Position numbers and translations under genes: made by a program. From the IMG/VR virus record IMGVR_UViG_3300025122_000162, positions 1 to 23,717 of that record: a DNA stretch of 23,717 nucleotides. One strand, written 5' to 3'. The notes under the pieces were generated by a model, which worked only from the letters and a program-made list of their open reading frames with translations, was not told the DNA's origin and did not search any database. The stretch is from a virus. This document shows positions 16,501 to 23,717 of this stretch, one piece after another; position 1 is the stretch's first letter, and every line of letters starts with the position of its first letter.

Positions 16501-19500
16501 GACCCGGTTGTTCGAGAAGCCATCAACTCCTTTAAGTTTATTGATCCAGAAATGGTGATTTCATCTGAGATGATACAGATTTTATCAGAGGATGATAAAG
16601 TTTTTGATATCACCAAAACCGTACCCAGTTATAAGTATACTCTCGAAAAGAGCATGTACAGCGCAATTTCTGAGGAAATGTTACAATTTTTTGCTGGTGT
16701 CATAGATTTTAATAATATAATTGGAGATCCAGTAAACCGATATAGAGCGAGATATAAGGCTCTCGAAAAACTACGAGAGATTTTCTTCAGACGAGTTACC
16801 ACCACATCAAAGGTAGAAAAGTTTATTGACTATTACAAATGGTTTGATGATGCTATCTCCCAAGTAATTGCGCAAATGCTACCAGCATCATCCGACTTTC
16901 TCCCCGACACTCTTAATACTATCGAAAGTCATGTTTTAGAAAGAAACAAATATAAAACTGCGTTCCCCACAATTGAGATGAAGCCTACCGATCCAGAGGG
17001 GATTATTGAAGGCGTATACGCTTTAACCTATCCATACATCACAGGCTCAACTCCACTCCCCAGTTCTCCTCGATTAACCAGCGAACACAAGATCTATTGG
17101 CAACAACGAGCAGAAAGAGGGGCCCCAGAAATTACATCGGGTGATAGTACTGTTGATCGACAAAGAAATAAATTTAGAGATGTAATTTATAACACTCCCC
17201 ACCTCAGTCAAAGTTATCCAGTAGTGTCTACGATTGATGGTGATCGTTATTCAACTAGAAAATTTACACTTGATAGGTTAGCAAAAACATATAATATAAA
17301 TGCCATCCATAAAAGCGCAAGCTATGCACAAGGTGGGGTAAACTTTGGCGGCAATAAAAACATTCAGCTTACTTATACTGCATTATATCCTTTTGGACCG
17401 GTGAACACTGATGGAGGAGTATATATTCCTGAAAACGTTCTTGTCGCCTTTACAGATGATATGGTTAAACTGGATGAAACAGTAGATATTTCTGATGTTA
17501 ATATAGCTTCTGCTCCTTACTTTTTTAAGCACCTTCAAAAGCACAAGAGATATATGGGGGTACAACATGGTAGAGAATGGGAAAGGGGCTTAGGCTATTA
17601 CAATCTTAAGTCTTCACGTATTTTTCCTTTTAATATTATAAGTCCTGGTGTTAATTCTGGGTTTAACAAGCGAGTGGTTGATCGGGTCACGGCAAGCATT
17701 CAATTAACCAACTTGCACAACGATGTATACGGGGACGATATGGAAGTACCCATGCAGGGTCCATTTACGGATTATGCGGTCGGAGGACATCAATCTCGTC
17801 ACATTGCACTTAATAAGAGTAGTTCGGCCAAAACCTATTATGTTAATGGTTTAGATAGTTATTTAAGTCGTCCTGAAGCTTGGAAGATATTGTTGGGTAT
17901 GCGCACCAGCAGCGCGGGTGTTTTTGGGGCAGGCGCCGGAGCCCTCGGGATGGCGGGTCCGGATTATCCATGGCCCGAAGCCAACGCACTCGGGGTGCGT
18001 CCTTATCCGATGACAGGCGCCCAACGTGCAACTTATTATCGGGACTTTATAGCTAAGCGTCCGGTTAATATTAGAAACATTCAGATGAAAACCGGCTCAA
18101 CCATTCTCGGAAATTATAGTCATAATTATGAATTGGTTAGTAGCGTCGGAGCATATTCCAATCCACGCAACTTTGTAAAGAATCAACCAACGCTACCCAT
18201 TGAAATTACAGAAACACCTTCCGCATCCCAGGGACGGTTATTCACTGATATTCATCGAACAGAAAACGGACACATTGAATTGATTCCTTCATATTCTATT
18301 GGATATCTTACTGGCGCCACCAACAAGAGTATTATCACCTCTCGTTTCTCTAACCCGGGAGGAATTGAAACGATGGGCATCGGATATATGGATATTCGAG
18401 CGGCAGAGTACTCAGTTTATAATGTCCCCAATTATAGGAACTTAACAGTTCTTAAACCTTCACAAGGACCCAGCGGTACTATTTCGCAACCTACCGGTTC
18501 CGGAACGCCCGGTATTCGTGTTTATGACGTTATTGGAAAGGATTATGGATTGTATGCTAACCTTTCTCGTCATAGCGCAAAATTTGGCAGAAATAGTTCA
18601 ATATATCCTTCTGACTCTGAACGCGGGCCCTATAGTTTAAATCAACCCTTTGTGGGCTATAGTGGTCTCAAAACTTATCGTGGAGAAGAGTATTTACAAG
18701 GATGGTGGCGCTTAAGAGAAAATGTATCATCTGCTGGAACCGCTAAAGATAGTAGTGATTCGGGAGTAGGCGCTGGTACTTTTGCAGGCGCCTCATCACG
18801 TCCCGCCTATTCCACCGCACTGTATCCCTCTATCTATGTTCAAACTGCTAGTTGTACTTTCGATGCATCTGCTAATAAAGTTGCTATTGGGGGCGCCGGC
18901 ACATGGAACGTAATTATAGGCGCCGGCGCCGGTTCAACCAAACAAATGACTTTTAGTGCATGGGTATACAAAACTGGTGACGGTGGAAACAATGAGGGAC
19001 GTATATTAACCTTTGGTGACGATGATATTTTCCTTTATACCAATAGTGTAGAAAGAGTTTTGTTTGAAGTGGGTGCGTGGTCTGGCACCAAGGGGCTGTG
19101 GAACAGCAATACAACAGGCGTTTTTGCACTTAATTCATGGACTCATATTGCTGTAACTTATGATGTCTCTAGCACTACCAACGATCCTCTTATATATGTT
19201 AACGGAGTATTGGACACCCTTTCTGAAACAAGCACCCCCGTAGGCACTTATGGAGGCATACAAACAGCAGCATCTTATATAGGAAACAGAAACGACGAAG
19301 CTTATGGATTCGCCGGACAACTTTCTGATGTCGCCGTGTGGAATTCTATATTGACTTCAGAAGAAATTAAAGCAATATATAATGCTAGTAAATTACCAGA
19401 AATCGCAGGACCAGGAGCTTCTTATCAGCAGGCTCCGTCATATCAGAAGGTCAATAGAAATACTAAAAAACGTTTAAAATGGGTAGAACGATTTGGAGCC

Positions 19501-22500
19501 GTTACGACCGCCTCTGTTTATGACAACTGGTCTGTCCAATATCAAATTCCGAGATCAGACAAACAATATGCGTGGATAACGGAATCACTATCCGATCCTA
19601 CTAACGAAAGATATATGGGATTTTGTCCACTTTATGGAGATTTTGAGGGATGGCATTCCACTTCAGCCGGATATGTATCTTTCTTTGATTTTGTGTCCGC
19701 TAGTGAAATTGGAAATCAATTGCCGAATTTTTATCAGCCTACAACAAGCAGATTAAATATTTATACTCTAGATCCTGTTACTGGCGCCACGGACAATGTA
19801 ATAGGGTTTGCGGCCGGTATCAATACAAGTTCATACTTTAATAATACACTATTAAACAAACGGTTTTATGGCGGCGCCCGCCCCAACGTTTCACGTTCGG
19901 TTACTGCAAACGGTGCCACTTATTTTAACCTTCTCATGACTCGCAGAGGCAATACCTTTGGCTGGGGCTGGAACAGCAGCCGCCAAGAAGACAATCCCAT
20001 CTTAAGAGCGGAGAGAAATGCTAATGAAATTACCTTAATGCAAGAAGATAGGACGCTCTATAGGTATTCGATGCGGCCGGTTAATTCGGATGGGCGTCCT
20101 GCTTTAATAAATATCAATGCCCCCATCTCCGCAGATTCGCTAACAAAGCAAGAAGATAACAACTTTACTTTGAAAGTTGCACACAAGGGAATGGATATGC
20201 GCTTTACTGACACTGGGATGGATGACTTCTTATCAGCGCAAAATATTCAAACTGAAGAATCGCCTTTGGAACAAATTATACGACTAACCTATGAACCGGT
20301 TTATACCTTGAACTGGCTACTTTATACCGAAAACCTATTCCCATCAGTAAGGAATGCATATAAATCTTCTTCAATTGAAAGAACAGATTATGATAATAAG
20401 TTTTGGAGAGATAACACCGCCGCACGAGTTTCATTGGGTGCCACCCTGCCTAATTCTTATAACATAAATCCCTATGCATATTTGTCTCAAAGCTGTTGGC
20501 CCTTAGACGCACAGGAAGATTTTTTAACAAGGACGGGACCCCCTACGAGTAGCGTTCCTAGTGAATTCACATTTCCAACCGAAGGCAAAGCAGGAGAGCT
20601 TCAAAACAATTATTTCTCCTATTTTACTGGAGCACTGGATCGAGGTACGATCGATGGTATTACTTATAGTATTCCATACACCAGCGTTCGAATGCTTCGC
20701 CCGGCTGCTTTATATGCTAAAAAACACATGATAACGACTTTACGATCTACAGTATCTCCAACAGGGCCACAACCAATTGTAAGTTATGATGTGGGTGCCG
20801 CAACCTTTTCGGGTGCTATCGCTCCGTATGCCGGCGAAGCAAAATGGGAAGCGAATACTTTAGCTGGAATTGTGGTCAAAAACAATGTGAGAGCAGCGTT
20901 CCAGGCTTCTGGTTCAGATCCATTTTTTAATGATTATGATGATTTTAAATATGATTTAAAATTAATAGCCAAAGATTATTCTATTATTCCTGAATTTAGA
21001 ATTAGTGAGCATGTTGAAGATTATGTAAAATTTGGAATTTCGAATAAAGAGAAGACCGATACCTTTGAGATTCCCGGGACGATCTATAATAGTAGCACTA
21101 GCTCATTTTATAAAGATTATTCCAATTCAGAGTTTATGACAGAATTTTTGAACATTAAAGACCAAATCGATCTAAAAGGAGCCGAAATTAAACTAGTATG
21201 CAGCGCTGCTATTAGGCTTAATCCATACAAGGGATTCTATCCAGCCCAAAGAACTTTAGATTTGGTTTCACAATTTTCAAACTCATATGGAGAGAGTCTA
21301 TATGGGCGCGCCCCACATGGAAATGGTGCTCTGGTAACTTACGGATTTCCCATGTTCATGCAGCCAGCGCGCCCTGGCGGCTCCCTAAGACCTATTGTGC
21401 AGCCTTTGTTTAATCCAGGAATTTTATATAACTCAATTAAATCTGGGATCGGGGTCGATTATCCAGTGGTTACCGATATCACCAAGATAGCGCGCTCCAG
21501 TTCTGCCGGCTCGGATATTAACTATTATGGTCCGAACAAGGGAGACAAAACTGATAACTGGGCGATTACTTCTGCTAATAGTGCTAGCGCTACTCGTGGA
21601 ACAGGCTATATACCCACTGTTGGTTCTGGTAGTGTATTCTGGGATGCACGAATTCCTTTTGAAGCAATTATGGAGCCGGAAAATTATTTAGATGGTATGG
21701 ACCTTTGCGATATTGAACCTCACCCCTCTATGAGTTTAGATGCTACTGGCTCTTGGAGCGGCGGAGGAGACGAAGTTTATACATTAATGGCTAAAAACTT
21801 CTTTGGCGAAGTAGCCAATTTTTTCTTAAAAGATCAAGTGCTCACACGATTAGAATCGGGGGTCATAACTGATGGTACAACATTTAAATCGGGAAGTATG
21901 TATGGTGCTAGATTGAAAATTCGTCGGTCCACCACTGGTCCGAGAACTTATGATAACGAATCGGGTTCTTCAGGTGATAATACAGCTTATTCTAGGATGG
22001 GAGGACGTGTTTGGGCTGATAATCTCGGCGGCGGCTTCAGACTTGGAGGCTTTCCTCTTCCACAAGATCCTCGCCAGAATCCATTATTTAAAGAAAATTT
22101 CACCATGTATAGCCGTCCAAGTGCATTCGGACCCGCAGTGGGAGGAAGACCCGTGGCAACAGATTCTGCGCTTAATCCTGCAGGTGGGACAGGGACCGAT
22201 GGGCCGCGAAAACAGGTTCTGAAGGCTTCCCCGGTTGATTCTTTTAATGGTTTTAACTGGGCTTTTACTCCTCCCTATTACAACGGAGAAGCATGGGTGG
22301 ATATAATCTTTAAACCCCAGGCTAATACTTCTTATGATTTAGATTCTATACTTTCTGAGGCAAAAACGTTTTATAGAAGAGTTGATCCCGGCTGGAATGG
22401 AATGAAAATAGGACCCTACGACCAGAATCAAACCGCCCTCCTTAGTTCGTTTGTAACGTTTTCGGGCTCTTTGCAAACGATTTATGGTGGCCACAATGTA

Positions 22501-23717
22501 AATTGGAATGCAATGCAGATTTCCTCTAGTATTAATATATTTGGCGTACAAAGCGTACCCCAACAAAGAACAGGTAGATCTGGACAATTAGTAGAAAGCG
22601 TAAACACGTCCGAAGGAAAAAAATGGATTATTCAACCCAAATGGGAAACACCCATGCTAAATTTCAATGATACGGGTACCCGTGCTATTACTTCTTCTGC
22701 CGGCACCTTAACGCTTCCTTCAAATTACGGATCCGGCTCTGTTCCTCAAGGGATGTGGCACCAATTTGGCATTATTGATCCCGATCCTAAAAAGGGTGTC
22801 TTTTTAGAAATAGTCGATATTCCCGTTGATTGGTTAAAATTTCATTATGATATATTACAAAATGATACTTATTATAACGATTTTGATGCTGCGAATAAGG
22901 GCGCCCGCGTTAACAAACGAATGAAATCATTGTTGAATGTAGTAGGTTTTAATAAAAAGAATAGCAGAGTTAGACTAGGTCAAATGGCTGAAGAAATTAT
23001 TCTTCGAGAAGCTGTAGTGGCAATTCCATATATCTTAGAAAGTGTAGATAACAACACCAATAATAATGCAGGCGGATCATCCAATACTACTAAAAAGAGT
23101 TTTATTGATATTCCTATGGCACGTTATGAAGCGGCATTAGCAGGGCAACAAGGAAGTTTAACGGGAGACTCCCTAGAAGCATCCGGAGAGTCAATTAGAA
23201 AGTTGGTTCAAAAAATGAACAGGTTTATCTTACCCCCGCAGTTCGATTTTGTTAACAATGGAGATGTAGACCCAATTGTTATGTATATGTTTGAATTTCA
23301 ATACAAATTAGACAAAGATGATCTAGCATATATTTGGCAAAATGTTGCTCCTCGTAATTATAAGAGACTGGATCTGGTAGCAGAATCCATCGCTCATGAC
23401 CTGGGCGACACACAACTATTAAGTGAGAAAAACATTTTTGATAATGAAAACTTACGTTGGATGCTTTTCAAAGTCAAACAAAGATCTCAAGCTAATTATG
23501 ATGATTTAATAGCGGATCAAGCTGAAAGCTCTACCACTGTGGCTCGAATGAGTTCCCAAGGTGTCAATGCCCTCAGAAGTGGATTAGGGGGTTTTGGCGG
23601 AAGCATTGGAGGCGGCGGTGGAGGCAGCGGCGGAGGAATTGGGGGAAGTGCTATCTCCGGCATGTCCGGACAGTCTTCCAATCAAAGTCTAAGGACGCCG
23701 CAAGCCAGCACAGAGCC
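13519..23717 (+). CDS. Giant LamG-domain baseplate/tail fibre protein, 3' end outside window
   Basis: The frame starting at ATG 13519 (MSIKKLFDSSDT) shows no stop up to the right edge, giving at least 3399 codons. In order: a conserved-looking N-terminus (YRKPENFAKFGSAYLYYKGA, DFYPYDGS, YPRTNGYV; to ~115); a LamG/concanavalin-A-like domain ~138-414 (VSVEFWIKSGS, WKHYAIVM, FSGSIDEFRYWK); helices with IYKAKGTEKSVRNIFRCF (611-628), a GT-containing stretch reminiscent of contractile-tail wedge proteins; a divergent LamG-like region ~703-909; WSFDDITGSNTTGNF from ~941; a helical segment ~1051-1124; a clear LamG_3 domain ~1770-1955 (MTFSAWVYKTGD, WTHIAVTYD, YVNGVLDT, GQLSDVAVWN); long beta-rich sequence; a helical block ~3248-3334; and a Gly-rich run ~3354-3381. 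It overlaps the DNRLRE gene by 11 bases (AGAG and AGAAG precede the ATG). Its place after gp6 matches T4 gp7 (1032 residues), so a greatly enlarged wedge or fibre protein for receptor or glycan contact is inferred. Confidence 0.88.
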   Translation, partial: MSIKKLFDSSDTSRNFLADSNEKEAFQEIESADNLRALRDKQDSFVPHINYRKPENFAKFGSAYLYYKGAIERIIDFYPYDGSDAELNEFYNKSLNIEKYIFNNLYPRTNGYVKLSSDGWGTLSGSLQSGYGLPSSLEYIDFTGGPHTISTTATAKLFHNPSSSNPQASNIYDTSIYTTAGLPSDYGSGTRESNLRANFDTGVSVEFWIKSGSINTNLTNKQVVVDLWNNELSSSGYGGAAGANPNPHYGRVTIALNGLSAGSPFRVTAQSGATGIFEQAIGDDLKVNTLDNWKHYAIVMQNTGSDFAYRLYVDGRINDINYVSGLNINEINSKNMVGRLGSLLTAPSGAADNAQKTENMVGAGKFSGSIDEFRYWKVARSGKGIGKNWFTQVRGGTNTDIANTTLGIYYKFNEGTTGESAIDQTILDYSGRVSNGAWTNYTANGRFTGSAIVEATASATEYKDPIIYAVNPDVASLKKSLLKSGSYHDTTNNSSFMSLIPNWVIEEVEEDETNNVRVISHIMGTYFDKIHAWISAIPKFKNTVYTSASYSPYPFAEHLPQSLGLYAPELFVDADVLEKFLNRDETTKFEGDLTETKNLIYLNLYNNIANIYKAKGTEKSVRNIFRCFYMDDTVMRLNTYAHHNTFTLQNNLQQVRVDQTSLNFNSKLNLTGVVYQAQSGSSAESQGYISGSGPLGYEDKYGFTLEADVLFPRFFREKDKFDRNFFTASLFGLYSASVDPDLNNDTTFYATDNVNFQVYAVRDATRSKNVYFKLSSSIAPFPIPILTSSVFFNTYDQERWNLSVRLKPSNYPLTDIVTGSEDYTYDLVFRGVNPELGSVQNSFVLTASLSKAAGRNLLRSAKRAYVGARKTNITGAILNKCDVVFNGLRYWTKYLEDTTLNQHIFDVHNRGISGSYQNYAVKDPTLANNDVLNLNAIALDWSFDDITGSNTTGNFYVTDFSSGSALLRDNFKWVGDMTGYQHTGYGSGFPTSSSDPVVREAINSFKFIDPEMVISSEMIQILSEDDKVFDITKTVPSYKYTLEKSMYSAISEEMLQFFAGVIDFNNIIGDPVNRYRARYKALEKLREIFFRRVTTTSKVEKFIDYYKWFDDAISQVIAQMLPASSDFLPDTLNTIESHVLERNKYKTAFPTIEMKPTDPEGIIEGVYALTYPYITGSTPLPSSPRLTSEHKIYWQQRAERGAPEITSGDSTVDRQRNKFRDVIYNTPHLSQSYPVVSTIDGDRYSTRKFTLDRLAKTYNINAIHKSASYAQGGVNFGGNKNIQLTYTALYPFGPVNTDGGVYIPENVLVAFTDDMVKLDETVDISDVNIASAPYFFKHLQKHKRYMGVQHGREWERGLGYYNLKSSRIFPFNIISPGVNSGFNKRVVDRVTASIQLTNLHNDVYGDDMEVPMQGPFTDYAVGGHQSRHIALNKSSSAKTYYVNGLDSYLSRPEAWKILLGMRTSSAGVFGAGAGALGMAGPDYPWPEANALGVRPYPMTGAQRATYYRDFIAKRPVNIRNIQMKTGSTILGNYSHNYELVSSVGAYSNPRNFVKNQPTLPIEITETPSASQGRLFTDIHRTENGHIELIPSYSIGYLTGATNKSIITSRFSNPGGIETMGIGYMDIRAAEYSVYNVPNYRNLTVLKPSQGPSGTISQPTGSGTPGIRVYDVIGKDYGLYANLSRHSAKFGRNSSIYPSDSERGPYSLNQPFVGYSGLKTYRGEEYLQGWWRLRENVSSAGTAKDSSDSGVGAGTFAGASSRPAYSTALYPSIYVQTASCTFDASANKVAIGGAGTWNVIIGAGAGSTKQMTFSAWVYKTGDGGNNEGRILTFGDDDIFLYTNSVERVLFEVGAWSGTKGLWNSNTTGVFALNSWTHIAVTYDVSSTTNDPLIYVNGVLDTLSETSTPVGTYGGIQTAASYIGNRNDEAYGFAGQLSDVAVWNSILTSEEIKAIYNASKLPEIAGPGASYQQAPSYQKVNRNTKKRLKWVERFGAVTTASVYDNWSVQYQIPRSDKQYAWITESLSDPTNERYMGFCPLYGDFEGWHSTSAGYVSFFDFVSASEIGNQLPNFYQPTTSRLNIYTLDPVTGATDNVIGFAAGINTSSYFNNTLLNKRFYGGARPNVSRSVTANGATYFNLLMTRRGNTFGWGWNSSRQEDNPILRAERNANEITLMQEDRTLYRYSMRPVNSDGRPALININAPISADSLTKQEDNNFTLKVAHKGMDMRFTDTGMDDFLSAQNIQTEESPLEQIIRLTYEPVYTLNWLLYTENLFPSVRNAYKSSSIERTDYDNKFWRDNTAARVSLGATLPNSYNINPYAYLSQSCWPLDAQEDFLTRTGPPTSSVPSEFTFPTEGKAGELQNNYFSYFTGALDRGTIDGITYSIPYTSVRMLRPAALYAKKHMITTLRSTVSPTGPQPIVSYDVGAATFSGAIAPYAGEAKWEANTLAGIVVKNNVRAAFQASGSDPFFNDYDDFKYDLKLIAKDYSIIPEFRISEHVEDYVKFGISNKEKTDTFEIPGTIYNSSTSSFYKDYSNSEFMTEFLNIKDQIDLKGAEIKLVCSAAIRLNPYKGFYPAQRTLDLVSQFSNSYGESLYGRAPHGNGALVTYGFPMFMQPARPGGSLRPIVQPLFNPGILYNSIKSGIGVDYPVVTDITKIARSSSAGSDINYYGPNKGDKTDNWAITSANSASATRGTGYIPTVGSGSVFWDARIPFEAIMEPENYLDGMDLCDIEPHPSMSLDATGSWSGGGDEVYTLMAKNFFGEVANFFLKDQVLTRLESGVITDGTTFKSGSMYGARLKIRRSTTGPRTYDNESGSSGDNTAYSRMGGRVWADNLGGGFRLGGFPLPQDPRQNPLFKENFTMYSRPSAFGPAVGGRPVATDSALNPAGGTGTDGPRKQVLKASPVDSFNGFNWAFTPPYYNGEAWVDIIFKPQANTSYDLDSILSEAKTFYRRVDPGWNGMKIGPYDQNQTALLSSFVTFSGSLQTIYGGHNVNWNAMQISSSINIFGVQSVPQQRTGRSGQLVESVNTSEGKKWIIQPKWETPMLNFNDTGTRAITSSAGTLTLPSNYGSGSVPQGMWHQFGIIDPDPKKGVFLEIVDIPVDWLKFHYDILQNDTYYNDFDAANKGARVNKRMKSLLNVVGFNKKNSRVRLGQMAEEIILREAVVAIPYILESVDNNTNNNAGGSSNTTKKSFIDIPMARYEAALAGQQGSLTGDSLEASGESIRKLVQKMNRFILPPQFDFVNNGDVDPIVMYMFEFQYKLDKDDLAYIWQNVAPRNYKRLDLVAESIAHDLGDTQLLSEKNIFDNENLRWMLFKVKQRSQANYDDLIADQAESSTTVARMSSQGVNALRSGLGGFGGSIGGGGGGSGGGIGGSAISGMSGQSSNQSLRTPQASTE
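13930..14760 (+). other. LamG-like domain 1 coding segment
   Basis: This segment codes for residues ~138-414 of the giant protein. The signature of the concanavalin-A-like jelly roll is visible: an EFWIKSGS strand, a WKHYAIVM strand, a YRLYVDGR hairpin, and the closing GSIDEFRYWK strand followed by YYKFNEGT. Such domains commonly bind glycans, or act as trimer-supporting modules in phage fibres. Confidence 0.75.
18820..19400 (+). other. LamG_3-like domain coding segment
   Basis: This segment codes for residues ~1768-1961. It is the cleanest LamG_3 match in the window: MTFSAWVYKTGD, FALNSWTHIAVTYD, PLIYVNGVLDT, SYIGNRND and FAGQLSDVAVWNSILTSEEI occur in the canonical order. It lies in the middle of the giant protein, far from the N-terminal copy, and sits in the part of the gene richest in GGCGCC. 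Confidence 0.85.

Noticed and set aside
18885-18935. GGCGCCGG tandem run as a structured RNA or recombination site
   Set aside because: It is in frame and encodes Gly-Ala repeats within the approach to a LamG domain. The short repeats are explained by codon choice, so it is reported only as part of the GGCGCC observation.
13930-19400. Diversity-generating retroelement target in the lectin-like domains
   Set aside because: The folds are LamG-like, not C-type lectin, and I see no template repeat and no reverse transcriptase gene in the window.
13519-23717. A frameshift or pseudogene in the giant gene
   Set aside because: Reading the frame line by line I meet no stop from 13519 to the edge, and domain signatures continue in the same frame at both ends. 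It is open at the edge, not broken.

Overview
The window reads as the late structural (baseplate and adsorption) region of a large contractile-tailed bacteriophage (myovirus type). The anchors are a T4 gp25-type baseplate wedge protein (9622-9990) followed directly by a baseplate-J/gp6-type wedge protein (10006-11802). Base composition is moderately AT-rich, and every supported gene lies on the + strand. Gaps between genes are at most 29 bases and four gene pairs overlap. I see no tRNA, CRISPR array, insertion sequence, terminator or obvious promoter. The general look (giant virion proteins with lectin-like folds, Asn/Ser/Gly-rich beta proteins) resembles uncultured aquatic or marine myoviruses. 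That is an impression, and nothing in the sequence fixes the host.

Layout, left to right. (1) The last 50 codons of an unidentified gene (1-155). (2) Two adjacent paralogous genes (148-816 and 816-2063) share a module of about 200 residues. The second carries in addition a C-terminal M15-type zinc peptidase with its metal and catalytic residues in place, so it is a likely virion-associated cell-wall hydrolase. (3) A 346-residue protein with a short beta-helix-like stretch, a spike candidate (2078-3118). (4) A 2151-residue protein of no recognised family (3137-9592), with an N-terminal EF-hand/dockerin-like calcium loop, very acidic tracts, an amphipathic Ile/Leu/Lys helix and an Ala/Gly-rich hydrophobic stretch. 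(5) The gp25 and gp6 wedge genes. (6) A 575-residue protein with an N-terminal DNRLRE-like beta domain (11802-13529). (7) An open reading frame that begins at 13519 and is still open at the right edge: at least 3399 codons, with two recognisable LamG/concanavalin-A-like domains, a probable third divergent one, and a Gly-rich stretch near the visible end.

How they may work together (inference from gene order and folds): the wedge proteins build the baseplate periphery. The paralogous modules, the M15 hydrolase and the spike candidate would sit at or near the central hub and breach the cell envelope. The DNRLRE and LamG proteins downstream of gp6 occupy the place where T4 has gp7 and later wedge and fibre genes, and would form peripheral baseplate or receptor-contacting structures. 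The two giant proteins account for about 70 percent of the window and are the least explained part of it.
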